From: an uncultured Chlorobiaceae bacterium | Lineage (GTDB): Bacteria > Bacteroidota > Chlorobiia > Chlorobiales > Chlorobiaceae | Assembly: GCA_903920215.1 (NCBI GenBank) | Contig: CAIXLG010000053.1 | Location: 1-58,160, forward strand | Direction: 5' to 3' | DNA length: 58,160 nucleotides | In this document: positions 8,142 through 17,356 of the stretch, in pieces | How the letters are laid out: each line of letters begins with the position of its first letter | Position numbering within the stretch: the first letter of the stretch is position 1 | Position numbers and translations under genes: made by a program | Notes under the pieces: generated by a model | Databases searched by the model: none | Told to the model about the DNA's origin: nothing | The model's input: the letters and a program-made list of their open reading frames with translations, nothing else

Positions 8142-9218
8142 ATGCTGCAGCTATTTTCACCAACCACAATAGGTTCACTTACGCTCCGAAATCATCTGGT
8201 GATGGCACCAATGACCCGCAACCGGGCACCAGGCAATGTTCCAAACGAACTTATGGCTGAGTACTACGCTCAGCGAGCTTCTGCCGGGCTCATCATCACT
8301 GAAGGCACATCTCCTTCTCCAAACGGGTTAGGTTATCCACGGATACCAGGAATATTTTCAAGTGAGCAGATAGATGGATGGAAGCTTGTCACAAAAGCAG
8401 TTCATACCAAAGGGGGAAAGCTGTTCATCCAGTTAATGCATGGAGGGCGAATAGGCCATCCTCTCAATTTACCTTTTGACGCCCGTGTGCTGGGGCCTTC
8501 AGCAGTGGCTGCTGCCGGTGAGATCTACACCGATGCCGAGGGTATGAAACCCTATGTCATACCGCAGGCGATGAGTGATGAAGATATCAGGAGCACTATT
8601 GAAGAGTTTGCACAAGCCGCGAGAAACGCAATTCAGGCGGGCTTTGATGGTATAGAGCTGCACAGTGCAAATGGCTATCTGCTTGAGCAATTCATCCGAC
8701 CTACTTCCAATCAGCGCAAAGATCACTATGGTGGTACTATTGAGAACCGTGCCCGCTTTGTGCTCGAAGTCGCTGACGCGGCGAGCAAGGCTATCGGCAA
8801 AGAGAGGGTTGGCATACGCCTCTCGCCTTACGGCATTTTCAACGATATGCCGCTTTACCCGGCTATGGAGGCTGATTATACCTATCTTGCAAAGCAGCTC
8901 AATGCTCACGGCTTGCTTTATATCCACCTGGTCGATCACTCATCGATGGGTGCACCCCAAGTACCTGACTCAATCAAGGCAATGTTCCGTAACGAGTTTA
9001 GCGGGACGCTGATTCTCTCTGGCGGCTACGATGCCGCTCGTGCGGAGAGTGATCTGGCAGAGGAAAAGTGTGATCTGATAGCAGTGGGGAGGCCGTTCCT
9101 TGCCAATCCTGATCTGGTTGCGAGATGGAAGTCCGGTGCTGCGGTCAACGAAGCTGATATGACGACCTTCTATATGTCCGGGCCAAAGGGGTATACCGAT
9201 TATCCAGAGTTGAGTTAA
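8142..9218 (+). CDS. Old Yellow Enzyme family alkene reductase
   Basis: This 358-residue FMN flavoprotein belongs to the NemA/OYE family, which uses NAD(P)H to reduce activated C=C bonds or nitro compounds. Visible features are LFSPTTIGSLTLRN at the N-terminus, MAPMTRNRA, the substrate-binding HSANGYLLEQFI near residue 183 and the phosphate-binding LILSGGY and IAVGRPFLANPDL near the C-terminus. Length fits classical OYEs. I place the start at 8142 because AGGAGGG sits seven bases upstream; an in-frame extension to 8094 has no such site. The natural substrate is unknown. In a strict anaerobe, detoxification of electrophiles or quinones is a reasonable guess. It is followed 21 bp later by the ynbE-like gene, probably a separate function. 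Confidence 0.92.
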   Translation: MLQLFSPTTIGSLTLRNHLVMAPMTRNRAPGNVPNELMAEYYAQRASAGLIITEGTSPSPNGLGYPRIPGIFSSEQIDGWKLVTKAVHTKGGKLFIQLMHGGRIGHPLNLPFDARVLGPSAVAAAGEIYTDAEGMKPYVIPQAMSDEDIRSTIEEFAQAARNAIQAGFDGIELHSANGYLLEQFIRPTSNQRKDHYGGTIENRARFVLEVADAASKAIGKERVGIRLSPYGIFNDMPLYPAMEADYTYLAKQLNAHGLLYIHLVDHSSMGAPQVPDSIKAMFRNEFSGTLILSGGYDAARAESDLAEEKCDLIAVGRPFLANPDLVARWKSGAAVNEADMTTFYMSGPKGYTDYPELS

Positions 9219-9239
9219 TAAACTTCCAAAGGAATATCC

Positions 9240-9443
9240 ATGAACAAACGAACCATTAGCCGGCTGGCACTACTTTCAATTACTGCCAGTGCCCTTATGA
9301 CAGGGTGTAGTCCAACCATTCGGGTTGAAGCACCTGATAAACCTATTGTGATCAATATGAACATCAAAATCGATCACGAAATCAGGATAAAGGTTGACCG
9401 TGAACTCGACTCCCTGCTCGACAATAAAAAAGGCTTATTCTAA
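9240..9443 (+). CDS. ynbE: YnbE-like outer-membrane lipoprotein
   Basis: This 67-residue protein has a lipoprotein signal ending in the lipobox LMTGC near residue 22, followed by a short mature part with VINMNIKIDHEIRIKVD, the typical YnbE beta-strand. In Escherichia coli, YnbE is an outer-membrane lipoprotein that binds the C-terminus of the AsmA-like protein YdbH to build a bridge for phospholipid transport. Here it opens a three-gene run ynbE-ydbL-ydbH with 17-19 bp gaps. The ATG has AGGA upstream. Confidence 0.85.
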   Translation: MNKRTISRLALLSITASALMTGCSPTIRVEAPDKPIVINMNIKIDHEIRIKVDRELDSLLDNKKGLF

Positions 9444-9460
9444 CCTGAAGAAACGGAACA

Positions 9461-9808
9461 ATGAAAACGATACAATCCATAGCGTTAAGGGTAGTGGTAA
9501 CCATGATGCTGATGATAGGCCTTGCCACATCCGCTTTTGCACTTGACCTCGAAACAGCCCGCTCAAAGGGATTAGCCGGAGAGGTTGACAACGGACTGCT
9601 TTCCTTACCTCCCGGAGTTTCGGCTGAAGCCCAGGCAATGATTACAACCATTAATAATTCCCGCCGGGCGGAGTATGCAAAAGTTGCAGCTCAAAATAAT
9701 CTTGCGCTTGATGTTGTTGGCGGGATGATGTTCCAGAAAATCTATGCCCGTCTTCCGGCAGGCACATGGGTGCAGGTTCAGGGGAAATGGACAAAAAAGG
9801 CACAGTAA
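9461..9808 (+). CDS. ydbL: YdbL-like periplasmic protein (DUF1318)
   Basis: The 115-residue protein has a signal peptide (hydrophobic stretch to about residue 27, cleavage near AFALDLE) and a small mature domain with ARSKGLAGEVDNGLL, RRAEYAKVA and a terminal tryptophan-containing GTWVQVQGKW, as in YdbL/DUF1318 proteins. In E. coli, YdbL modulates the YdbH-YnbE complex in the periplasm. Its place between ynbE and ydbH supports the same role here. Confidence 0.87.
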   Translation: MKTIQSIALRVVVTMMLMIGLATSAFALDLETARSKGLAGEVDNGLLSLPPGVSAEAQAMITTINNSRRAEYAKVAAQNNLALDVVGGMMFQKIYARLPAGTWVQVQGKWTKKAQ

Positions 9809-9827
9809 TGCTGCAGAATAAGCCGCG

Positions 9828-11951
9828 GTGAAATGGCCACTGCGTATCCTCCTTGTCCTCTTGCTGCTGCTGGCGCTGATGCCGGCAGCAGCATGGCTGT
9901 TTTTTCCCTGGTATGCACAGTCTCAGGTGGACCGTCTCCTTGAGGGCAAACCGTTTCATGTTGAAGTTTCCGGTTTAGGTCTGCCGGGTTTTACCGGTGT
10001 AGGGTTTCGCTCGATAAAGGTGCGCTTTATCACGCCCCCCGATGATTGCAGTGATGCAGCCACCTATACGCTTTCACTCACGAACGGTTTGCTCTCCTGG
10101 CATGTCGAAAACCCCGATACCTCTGCCGCACGATCTCTGCTGCCGAACGCTATCAATGCCGCCTTCACTGTAGAAGCCGATTCCATGAAGGTGAAGCCGG
10201 ATCCGGAAGCATTTACCTTCTGTGACCGCAAACCACGGATAACAGTCAACATGGAGCTCTCCCGCAAGAATGGCTTTACCCTCTCCTTGAGGCCGCTTTC
10301 AGCAATCTACAACATCGATGGAGCTACCGTAACCAGTGAAAAGCTCCGGCTTGAAGAGGTAAGCTTCAAGGTCAGGCTCAATGCTGGAGAGTACTGGCAG
10401 CAGGGAATGGATACTCTCCGTGTGGCGAAACTCTTTAGTGATGGAGTGCCATCGTCAGTGAGCAATTTTAAAGCGCTTTTCGGCTCGAAACGCGATCCAC
10501 TCAAACCCTGTACTCTCACGCTCACTGGCTGCTCAGTAGAGCTTTTTCATTGGAAAGCCTTATCGCAGCGTATCGACTACGACCTGAAAGAAAAAAAGTC
10601 CCGATTCACCCTCAGCCTTGCTGAAATACCGCTTGCGGAACTTCCCTGGTTCAACCGGGGGGGCATCAATACACCCTCAGCTACCGGTCGGGTAAGCGGA
10701 TTCATTCCCATCGAATTCCAGGACTCTACGGTGCTCGTGCGTAATGCGCTCGTTATTGCCGGAAAGGGCACAAGAATAATCTCCTACACCAAAGAAAAAA
10801 AGCCATTGCTCTCACTTGATCTGGGGGTTGGGGAGCTGCTGAATAAACTCAACGCAAGGGTAACTCTCAGCAGCCGTGGCAATAAGCTTTCAGGGCTTGC
10901 AATGAGCAATCTCTCGGCGACACTGCTCGGAGGAACAGTCACTTCAACACCAGTCAGCTTCGACCAGTCAGAGAATACCACCATCTTGACCTTGAAGCTG
11001 GACAAGATCAGGGTACTTGACCGGGTGCGTCTGCACGGCGATTTCAAGGGTTCTCTCAACGGTACGGTGAGCGGAACCATTCCACTTACCATTGAACAAA
11101 AAGGACTTTCCATCCGGAATGCACATCTACGCTCCTCCGGAGGCGGCACCATTACCGTTGCACCCCCTTCAAAACGGCAATCGACGAGCGAACGCATTTT
11201 CGGTCCGCAGAAGCCGGATGCCGACTATACTTTCAATGAGCCTGACCTTGTGTTTAGCCGTTTGTTCAACGGGAACACCACCATCAGGTTCAGCATGAAA
11301 AATCTTCTCCGTAAAACCGAAGGCGGCGAACTGCTGCTTCTCTCACCAAAAGGAACCCTTTCACTCGGCTATGACCGTCTGAATCCCGGTATTGTCTCTC
11401 TTTCGGATTTCAGCGCAGAAATTTTTGGAGGCTCAATCGCTCTCCACCATATCGATTACGATATGCAAAAAAAAGAGGGGGAAACCGAGCTGCAGCTCGA
11501 CAACATTCCGCTGCAGAAACTGCTCGACCTGCAGGGCACAAAAAAGCTCTATGCAACGGGTACCGTCCGGGGAAGCATTCCCGTAAAGATGAAAAACGAG
11601 GTGTTTGAAATCACCAAGGGAGGAATGACTGCCGAACAGTCAGGTCAGATCATTTACGTCACCACACCTGAAGAACGGGCTGCGGCAAACCAGGGTCTCC
11701 GAACCACCTACGAAGCGCTGTCAAATTTTCTTTATGTACAGTTGTTGTCTTCAATCAACATGGCGCCAGATGGAAAATCAGCCATTACCATTCAGCTCAA
11801 GGGTACAAACCCCGACTTTCAGAGTGGACGGTCAATCGAACTGAACCTCAACGTTGAACAAAACCTGCTTGATCTCATGCGCAGCCTCTCAATTTCCTCA
11901 AATGTCGAACAGATTATCACCGAAAAGGCACTGAAAATGCAAAAAAAGTAA
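9828..11951 (+). CDS. ydbH: YdbH-like AsmA-family intermembrane lipid transport protein
   Basis: This 707-residue protein starts at GTG 9828 and has one N-terminal membrane anchor (residues 5-22, rich in Leu) followed by a long, beta-rich periplasmic region. The C-terminal third contains GGSIALHHIDYDM, LQLDNIPLQKLLDLQG and GSIPVKMKNEVFEI, the repeat style of YdbH/DctA-type proteins. E. coli YdbH (about 880 residues) forms a groove-like bridge that, with TamB and YhdP, moves phospholipids to the outer membrane. This copy is shorter by about 170 residues. Its partners ynbE and ydbL lie directly upstream; in E. coli the order is ydbH-ynbE-ydbL. The gene converges on kdsD with no obvious terminator in the 100-bp gap. 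Confidence 0.85.
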   Translation: MKWPLRILLVLLLLLALMPAAAWLFFPWYAQSQVDRLLEGKPFHVEVSGLGLPGFTGVGFRSIKVRFITPPDDCSDAATYTLSLTNGLLSWHVENPDTSAARSLLPNAINAAFTVEADSMKVKPDPEAFTFCDRKPRITVNMELSRKNGFTLSLRPLSAIYNIDGATVTSEKLRLEEVSFKVRLNAGEYWQQGMDTLRVAKLFSDGVPSSVSNFKALFGSKRDPLKPCTLTLTGCSVELFHWKALSQRIDYDLKEKKSRFTLSLAEIPLAELPWFNRGGINTPSATGRVSGFIPIEFQDSTVLVRNALVIAGKGTRIISYTKEKKPLLSLDLGVGELLNKLNARVTLSSRGNKLSGLAMSNLSATLLGGTVTSTPVSFDQSENTTILTLKLDKIRVLDRVRLHGDFKGSLNGTVSGTIPLTIEQKGLSIRNAHLRSSGGGTITVAPPSKRQSTSERIFGPQKPDADYTFNEPDLVFSRLFNGNTTIRFSMKNLLRKTEGGELLLLSPKGTLSLGYDRLNPGIVSLSDFSAEIFGGSIALHHIDYDMQKKEGETELQLDNIPLQKLLDLQGTKKLYATGTVRGSIPVKMKNEVFEITKGGMTAEQSGQIIYVTTPEERAAANQGLRTTYEALSNFLYVQLLSSINMAPDGKSAITIQLKGTNPDFQSGRSIELNLNVEQNLLDLMRSLSISSNVEQIITEKALKMQKK

Positions 11952-12052
11952 AAGAATAAAGCTCATACCAATACCTTCTTCAGATATATATCCTGGCTTT
12001 TCATATGTTCATCGCGAACGATGCCGTATTAACTCTCTTGGGGCAAGTAAAT

Positions 12053-13033
12053 TTACAGGCCAAGGGTTATCAGGTCATGAATATGGACCATGCCGACCGG
12101 ATGCTGTTCACTGTCGCAGACCAGGAGCTGCGTGATGCGGTAGGTTTCGAGGATATCAAGACACTCTTTGGCCATGGTGCTGGAAGAGACGGTTTTCGGG
12201 TTTGCCGTCATGACTGAACCAGCGCTGAGGGTGAGAAACTCTTTGCCGCTTTGAACCAGACGGCGAAGGTCGCCATCGGTAAATATGCCCCTCAAGCATC
12301 CTTCTTCATTGACAACGGCGCTTACCCCGTATCGTTTCGAGGTCATTTCCAGGATAAGGTCTGTAACGGAGGCATTTTCTTTGACGAGGGGTACTGCGTT
12401 GTCTTTTGCCATGATGTCGGTAACTTTTACGGTCAGCCGGCGGCCGAGTGATCCTTTGGGGTGGGTGAGTGCAAAATCTCTCTGGGTGAAATTTTTCTGC
12501 TGCATCAACGAGATAGCGAGCGCATCTCCAATAGCCAGCATTGCTGTTGTGGATGTTGTCGGGGCAAGATCGTAAGGACAGGCTTCCTTTTCTATATCGG
12601 TATCCAGGGTAATGTTGGCGTTCAGGGCAAGAAATGATCGTTTGTTGCCGGTCATGGCAATGATTGTTGCACCGATCTGCTTGAGTGCAGGGATGATAAA
12701 GTTAAGTTCTTCCGTGGTGCCGCTTTTGGAGAGGCATATAACAACATCATCCTGGCTGACAATACCAAGATCTCCATGAGCCGCATCTGCAGGGTGAAGA
12801 AACAGGGCTGTAGAACCGGTAGACGACATGGTAGCGGCAATTTTCTGGGCGATAATACCGGATTTACCCATACCGGAGATAATTATTTTTCCCTTACATG
12901 CAGCCAGAAGCATGACAGCATCGGAAAAACTGTCGTCAAGCCTTTCGGCTATCTGTTGAATGGCAAGAGCTTCCTGTTCCAGAATTGCTTTTCCTGTTTG
13001 AGTAATGTACTGGTTCGGGGATGTGGTACTCAT
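12053..13033 (-). CDS. kdsD: Arabinose-5-phosphate isomerase, KpsF/GutQ family
   Basis: The enzyme interconverts ribulose 5-phosphate and arabinose 5-phosphate, the first committed step toward Kdo for the lipopolysaccharide core. The 326-residue protein has an SIS domain (KIIISGMGKSGIIAQKIAAT near residue 48, HGDLGIV and LSKSGTTEE) and two C-terminal CBS domains (from about residue 205, with GIFTDGDLRR in the first). Length is normal for the family. It reads divergently from the small membrane protein at 13154 and convergently with ydbH. The nearby flippase and lpxB also serve the cell surface. Confidence 0.95.
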   Translation of the reverse strand: MSTTSPNQYITQTGKAILEQEALAIQQIAERLDDSFSDAVMLLAACKGKIIISGMGKSGIIAQKIAATMSSTGSTALFLHPADAAHGDLGIVSQDDVVICLSKSGTTEELNFIIPALKQIGATIIAMTGNKRSFLALNANITLDTDIEKEACPYDLAPTTSTTAMLAIGDALAISLMQQKNFTQRDFALTHPKGSLGRRLTVKVTDIMAKDNAVPLVKENASVTDLILEMTSKRYGVSAVVNEEGCLRGIFTDGDLRRLVQSGKEFLTLSAGSVMTANPKTVSSSTMAKECLDILETYRITQLLVCDSEQHPVGMVHIHDLITLGL

Positions 13034-13153
13034 GGTCTGGTAATGAAAGTGTGCATCAATAAAGAAAAGAAAATCAGTTACTCTTTTTATAAAGTGTAAT
13101 ATCGGCTAAATTGGTTAATTACCATTTGGTTTACTAATCATAACGTTACGGAA

Positions 13154-13516
13154 ATGAATTTTGATTCGATGAGCTGGGTTATCGTTATGGCGTTATCCCT
13201 TTCGGTGTTTTCCTTGTTTATTTTTTTGTTCTCCAAGTTTATAGGGTATATGAAAAGAGAGCAGAACCTGGAAATAGAGTCCTTTAAAGATTCACTGATT
13301 GATAAGGATAATCCTGTTGGTCTGCATGGTGATGAACTTGAAAAACTCAAGCAGCAGCAGGCGGAAGCCCAGCGCCATCTCAAGGAGGTTATTTCAAGAA
13401 TTCCTGTTATTCAGAAAGATGGAAGATTCCAGATTGATCAGGAGGCGATAAGGAAGCAAAAGGCGGCTGCCAATGGTTCTGCAATGACAGGGACGGCTTC
13501 TGAAGGTAATGGTTAA
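13154..13516 (+). CDS. Small membrane-anchored coiled-coil protein
   Basis: No named family is recognised. The 120-residue protein has one N-terminal transmembrane helix (about residues 8-32), then a charged, probably coiled-coil segment ([20 protein letters not shown] near residue 60) and a low-complexity tail ending GTASEGNG. A long cytoplasmic helix on a single anchor suggests a scaffolding or accessory role. The flippase gene follows after 23 bp and the two are probably co-transcribed. Confidence 0.75.
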   Translation: MNFDSMSWVIVMALSLSVFSLFIFLFSKFIGYMKREQNLEIESFKDSLIDKDNPVGLHGDELEKLKQQQAEAQRHLKEVISRIPVIQKDGRFQIDQEAIRKQKAAANGSAMTGTASEGNG

Positions 13517-13539
13517 GTTTTTCTGATTTTATTTGTTGC

Positions 13540-15054
13540 ATGCTTTCAAAGTTAAAGCTTCTGTTCAAAGATACCGTTATTTACGGTTCGAGTACCATAC
13601 TGGCTCGCAGTCTGAATTATCTGCTGGTTCCCCTCTACGCCAATAAACTTTCAACGTTTGATAATGGTGTGCAAACCATTATCTATGCCAACATTGCTCT
13701 GGCTAACGTTTTGTTCTCCTATGGTCTTGAGACTTCATACCTCAAAGTGGTTTCAGATTCGGCACATCGAGACAGGGATGAAACGCAGCTGTTTTCTACG
13801 GCATTTCTTACACTTTTTGTCACTTCTACGTTGTTTGCGTTAGGCATAGTGTTTTTTGCACCCCTTATTGCAGAACTCATCGGGTTATCGGCTACAGATT
13901 TTACGTTTGTCCGCTATGCTGCGCTTATTTTGTGGATTGACACTCTGCTGGTTATTCCATTTGCAGAACTTCGTCTTAAAAGAAAAGCGCTGCAATTTGC
14001 CATTGCCAGGGTAGTGGGGGTGATCGCAGTTGTTGTCAGTGCCGTTATTCTTATTGTCCCTCTCCATACTGGGCTGCCGGGGGTTTTTATTGCTGAAGCG
14101 TTTGGTTCCCTGGTCAGCCTGTTGCTGGTTATTCCTGTTTTCAGTCAGTTCAGAATTTTCTTTTCAGCGAAGCAGTTGCGTGAAATGCTTCAGATAGGAT
14201 TGCCTTATGTGCCTACAGGGATTGCCGGGCTATTGATTCATCTGATAGACAGGAACATTTTAATCCGCATACCAGCTTCTCAGATAGAAATAATCTATGG
14301 GAAAGGCTATCAGCCATCTGATATTGTGGGTATTTATGGAAGGATTGCCGCTTTCGGGGTTGTACTGCAGCTTTTTATTCAGGTATTCCGTTTTGCATGG
14401 CAGCCTTTTTTTCTGCAGCATGCAAAAGACCCGGATGCGAAAAGGTTGTTTCAGTATGTGCTGAGCATTTCAACCTTTTTTACCATGTTTCTTGCCCTTG
14501 CAGCTACGTATTTTGTTCCTGATCTTGTCCGTTATCACTATGCAGGCAGTTTTTATCTCCTTCCTCCCCGTTACTGGATCGGGCTTTCCATATTGCCATG
14601 GATTTTTGTGAGTTATGTTTTTGATATGGTATCGACCAATCTTTCTGCCGGGATTCTTATCACAGGTAATACCCGATATCTGCCTGTCGTCACGTTTGCC
14701 GGTGCAGCCGTTACAGCTCTCTTCTGCTGGTGGCTTGTTCCATTACAAGGTATGGATGGTGCTGCTTATGCTATTGTTGCCGGTACGGTTGTCATGTGCC
14801 TTGTGATGGCATGGTATTCACTGAAAGTCTTTCCTGTTCGCTATGACTGGCTTAAACTTTTTCTGTTGTTTTTAGCTGGTATAGCGCTGGGGTCGGTTCA
14901 GTCCTTTGTTGGGTCGGAACTGTTTCAGGCAGGAGCGGTTATCGGCATAAAAGCAGCCATGCTTGCTCTCTATCTTGCATGTGCGATGGTGCTTTTCCGC
15001 GAAGAAGCAATGCTCGTAGCCGTTAAGGTGGGGAATAAATTCAGGAGGAACTGA
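13540..15054 (+). CDS. Polysaccharide flippase (Wzx/MATE-type, MOP superfamily)
   Basis: This 504-residue protein has about 12-14 hydrophobic helices and the N-terminal signature [22 protein letters not shown] of polysaccharide biosynthesis and export proteins. Such proteins flip lipid-linked sugar repeat units across the inner membrane. Two charged loops near residues 230-275 are typical. No glycosyltransferases or Wzy polymerase lie beside it, so the substrate (O-antigen, capsule or other glycan) cannot be assigned. It ends 21 bp before the convergent Spy-like gene. Peptidoglycan flippase (MurJ) is less likely from the N-terminal motif. Confidence 0.88.
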   Translation: MLSKLKLLFKDTVIYGSSTILARSLNYLLVPLYANKLSTFDNGVQTIIYANIALANVLFSYGLETSYLKVVSDSAHRDRDETQLFSTAFLTLFVTSTLFALGIVFFAPLIAELIGLSATDFTFVRYAALILWIDTLLVIPFAELRLKRKALQFAIARVVGVIAVVVSAVILIVPLHTGLPGVFIAEAFGSLVSLLLVIPVFSQFRIFFSAKQLREMLQIGLPYVPTGIAGLLIHLIDRNILIRIPASQIEIIYGKGYQPSDIVGIYGRIAAFGVVLQLFIQVFRFAWQPFFLQHAKDPDAKRLFQYVLSISTFFTMFLALAATYFVPDLVRYHYAGSFYLLPPRYWIGLSILPWIFVSYVFDMVSTNLSAGILITGNTRYLPVVTFAGAAVTALFCWWLVPLQGMDGAAYAIVAGTVVMCLVMAWYSLKVFPVRYDWLKLFLLFLAGIALGSVQSFVGSELFQAGAVIGIKAAMLALYLACAMVLFREEAMLVAVKVGNKFRRN

Positions 15055-15075
15055 TCCCCCCTGAATGTGACGATT

Positions 15076-15603
15076 TTAATCTTTTCTGACAGCTGGAGAT
15101 GTTTCACCCCATCGTCCTTTTCCTCCATGATGCATTCTCCGTGTTGCCATGTTTTCAAGAACTTCTTTCAACTTGCCTTGTTGTTCAGGTGTGCAGAGTT
15201 TGGAAAGTTGATGAAAATGAAGGACCAGTTCCCGTTCTATTGCTGCCTGATGGAGACCCATGGCTGCAACAAGAGAGTCAATTTTTTTAGTGTCCGGATT
15301 ATCCTTAAGCGACTCTTCAACAAGTTGTTTTTTTAGTGGAGCAATGGCCTCCATTGCAGGTCTGACTTTGAGAAAATGATCCTGACGCAGTTTTTCGAAA
15401 CTTATGGTCTGTGACTCATCGAGGTCAAGCTGTCTTGCTAAAAAGTTTTCATGATTGAACTGACCTCCTCCGGGTAAAGGTTCCCATCTATGGGAGTGTT
15501 GTATCCACAGAGCACTGAGCAGTGATATATTCAGCAGAACAAGAAGAACAAGCGCGCCGGTAATTAAGCGTTTCGAAGTAAAAAAGTTCATAGTATTAAC
15601 CAT
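15076..15603 (-). CDS. Membrane-anchored Spy/CnrX-like periplasmic stress or metal sensor
   Basis: The 175-residue protein has an N-terminal membrane anchor (residues 11-32) and a helical periplasmic domain with LDLDESQTISFEKLRQDHF and CTPEQQGKLKEVLENM, variants of the LTxxQ motifs of the Spy/CpxP/CnrX fold. Family members bind unfolded proteins or metals and relay envelope stress. A second ATG at codon 5 is an equal start candidate. It ends a minus-strand set: ECF sigma, anti-sigma-like protein, secreted Spy-like protein, then this one. A hairpin (15610-15640) sits seven bases before the start. Confidence 0.75.
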   Translation of the reverse strand: MVNTMNFFTSKRLITGALVLLVLLNISLLSALWIQHSHRWEPLPGGGQFNHENFLARQLDLDESQTISFEKLRQDHFLKVRPAMEAIAPLKKQLVEESLKDNPDTKKIDSLVAAMGLHQAAIERELVLHFHQLSKLCTPEQQGKLKEVLENMATRRMHHGGKGRWGETSPAVRKD

Positions 15604-15609
15604 AATTTC

Positions 15610-15640
15610 AAGCAGGCCATCATTTTTGATGAGCCTGCTT
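15610..15640. promoter_or_regulatory. Strong hairpin between the two Spy-like genes
   Basis: AAGCAGGC-CATCA pairs with TGATG-A-GCCTGCTT around a TTTT loop, 13 pairs with one bulged A. On the minus transcript it lies just before the ATG at 15603 and is not followed by a T-run. It may mark an mRNA end or processing site, or limit translation of the second gene. On the plus strand it is followed by ATTTTATTTG and could end rightward transcripts. Confidence 0.55.
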
Positions 15641-15668
15641 ATTTTATTTGTAAGGACCTCATTCTTCT

Positions 15669-16283
15669 TTACGGCCTCATATTGCAGTTTCCCCTCATGC
15701 CGAAGTTTCCACGCATCTGATAGTGCCCCATTATAGCCTGCATTTTTTCGATTTGAGCAGGTGAAAGAATAGAGGCAAGTTCAGCCAGATAAGTGCTTTT
15801 CAGGTGTGCCAGGGTTGCATGCAGCCTGCCGATTTTTTCGGAGATTTCATCAATCTTTTTGGTGTTCGGACTGTGTTTTAACGATTCCTCTCGAAGTTCG
15901 CGGTTCAATGTTACGAGTTTTTCTTTCTCTGCAATCATAGCGTTGAAGTGTTTCTTCTGGAGTTCCTGAACTTGCATGCTTTGTTTGTCGTTCAGGCCCA
16001 GGCGTTCCTGCATCCAGTAATTCCTGCAATTTTGCCAAGTTCCTGCCTGTCCTCCTGGTTCTCTCATGTATGGCATTCTGTCATCCGGTCCAATTTCAGA
16101 GAGTCTTTTTTGCCATTCGTGGCGGTAAGCCATCCGATCTTCGATTGGCGCATTCCTCATTTTTCCTCGAAGAGCTGCAAGTTCTGAGTCAGTTGCATGG
16201 CTGTAATCAGTCGCGGCAAAGGCAGTAGCTCCAAAACCAAGCAATGAGGTTGACATGAGTACTATCATCATGGTTTTTTTCAT
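15669..16283 (-). CDS. Secreted Spy/CpxP-like periplasmic protein
   Basis: The 204-residue protein has a clear signal peptide (residues 1-23, cleavage after AFA) and a helical mature domain. LGLNDKQSMQVQELQKKHF and LSPAQIEKMQAIMGHYQ are two LTxxQ-type motifs as in Spy, CpxP and ZraP. These small periplasmic proteins act as ATP-independent chaperones or metal-binding stress sensors. The tail is rich in Met, Gly and Asn with one Cys (NFGMRGNCNMRP), which might bind metal. It follows the anti-sigma-like gene by 73 bp and has a paralogue directly downstream, which suggests an internal duplication with one soluble and one anchored copy. Confidence 0.8.
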   Translation of the reverse strand: MKKTMMIVLMSTSLLGFGATAFAATDYSHATDSELAALRGKMRNAPIEDRMAYRHEWQKRLSEIGPDDRMPYMREPGGQAGTWQNCRNYWMQERLGLNDKQSMQVQELQKKHFNAMIAEKEKLVTLNRELREESLKHSPNTKKIDEISEKIGRLHATLAHLKSTYLAELASILSPAQIEKMQAIMGHYQMRGNFGMRGNCNMRP

Positions 16284-16356
16284 CGTATCTCCTTTTTTTA
16301 TTGTGGGTCAATTATCAATCAATTCGAGTATTTATCGTCTCAATATACGGTAGCGT

Positions 16357-16752
16357 TCAAGGCGTCTGGTTTCCATTTGGAGCTGTTTCAGCCGCATAAG
16401 TGGCAGGCTGGTCGTAGTAAGCAAACTCCTGACTCGTATAGTCGTCACTTAGTTTGTCGAGCATTTCGCTAATGGCGGACACTGATGTTGTTCCCCGGTT
16501 ATTATTCTGAACGGAGAGTACTGTGGCGCCGAGATTTATAACAATAAGCAGAGCAAAGAATGCCAGACGAAAAGTGAAGCGATTGTTGGCAACACTATTT
16601 GAGGGCTTTGCCTCCAGACCGAACTCCCTCTCTATTCGCTGCATCAGCCGCACTCTGAAAAAATGATTAACCTCCAGTGGTTTCATTTCATCAAGCAACT
16701 TCATGGTTCTGGCGACCTTTTCTTCGGTGTTTTTGTTCTGCTGTTTCATCAT
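16357..16752 (-). CDS. Probable anti-sigma factor, single-pass membrane protein
   Basis: The 131-residue protein has a cytoplasmic N-terminal part (about residues 1-60, with ARTMKLLDEMKPLEVNHFF), one transmembrane helix (about 64-83, RLAFFALLIVINLGATVL) and a short periplasmic tail. It lacks a clear zinc-binding anti-sigma motif. Position is the main argument: it directly follows an ECF sigma gene, as anti-sigma genes do, and precedes two periplasmic Spy-like proteins that could control it. I do not recognise a named family. Confidence 0.6.
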   Translation of the reverse strand: MMKQQNKNTEEKVARTMKLLDEMKPLEVNHFFRVRLMQRIEREFGLEAKPSNSVANNRFTFRLAFFALLIVINLGATVLSVQNNNRGTTSVSAISEMLDKLSDDYTSQEFAYYDQPATYAAETAPNGNQTP

Positions 16753-16813
16753 AGGTTCCTGTTTCTTTATATCTGACGACAGGCAGGTGAAAAACCTGTG
16801 GTTTCAATTGCAA

Positions 16814-17356
16814 TCATTCCTGTGTGTAGTATGTATAGAGCTTGTCGTGAAGGTTTTTTTTTGCCCGGTGTACAAGAGATTCAACGGCTGATACCGATGT
16901 TTTGAGAATATCAGCGATTTCCTGATTACTGAATCCCTCTTGTTTGCTGAGCAGAAACGCGGTTTTCTGGCTGTCGGGGAGAGTGCCGAGAGCCTCCTGT
17001 AAAACCAGGGCCTGCTCATTTCCTGCTAAGGCTTCAGCAGGATTATCACTATATGGAGCTGCAATGTCCGCTGCCGGATCCTCAATGCCGATTACTCTTT
17101 TTAATGAGCTGAACCGTTTTTTCCGTTTCAAACGGCGCAAGTGGTCAAGGGACTTGGTAACGGCGATTCGGTATATCCATGTGGATAGTTTTGCTTCCTC
17201 CCTGAACTGTTCAAATGATCGGAACACTTCAATAAATACATCCTGTGCAAGATCTTCAGCATCTTCCCGGTTAAAGACAAATCGGTAGCAGGTATTGATG
17301 ACCATTTCCTGGTGTTCGGCAACAAGGCTCCTGAACGACTCTTCTTTCGATGCCAT
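16814..17356 (-). CDS. ECF-type RNA polymerase sigma factor
   Basis: This protein (about 180 residues from the ATG at 17356; the frame can be extended to 17461) has region 2 with [26 protein letters not shown] and [16 protein letters not shown], and region 4 with [26 protein letters not shown] and a recognition helix [14 protein letters not shown]. It should direct RNA polymerase to a small stress regulon. I prefer MASKEESF because the upstream 35 residues have no family match. Downstream lie a membrane protein that is probably its anti-sigma factor and two Spy/CnrX-like periplasmic proteins, a layout like cnrYXH metal-sensing loci. Confidence 0.92.
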   Translation of the reverse strand: MASKEESFRSLVAEHQEMVINTCYRFVFNREDAEDLAQDVFIEVFRSFEQFREEAKLSTWIYRIAVTKSLDHLRRLKRKKRFSSLKRVIGIEDPAADIAAPYSDNPAEALAGNEQALVLQEALGTLPDSQKTAFLLSKQEGFSNQEIADILKTSVSAVESLVHRAKKNLHDKLYTYYTQE

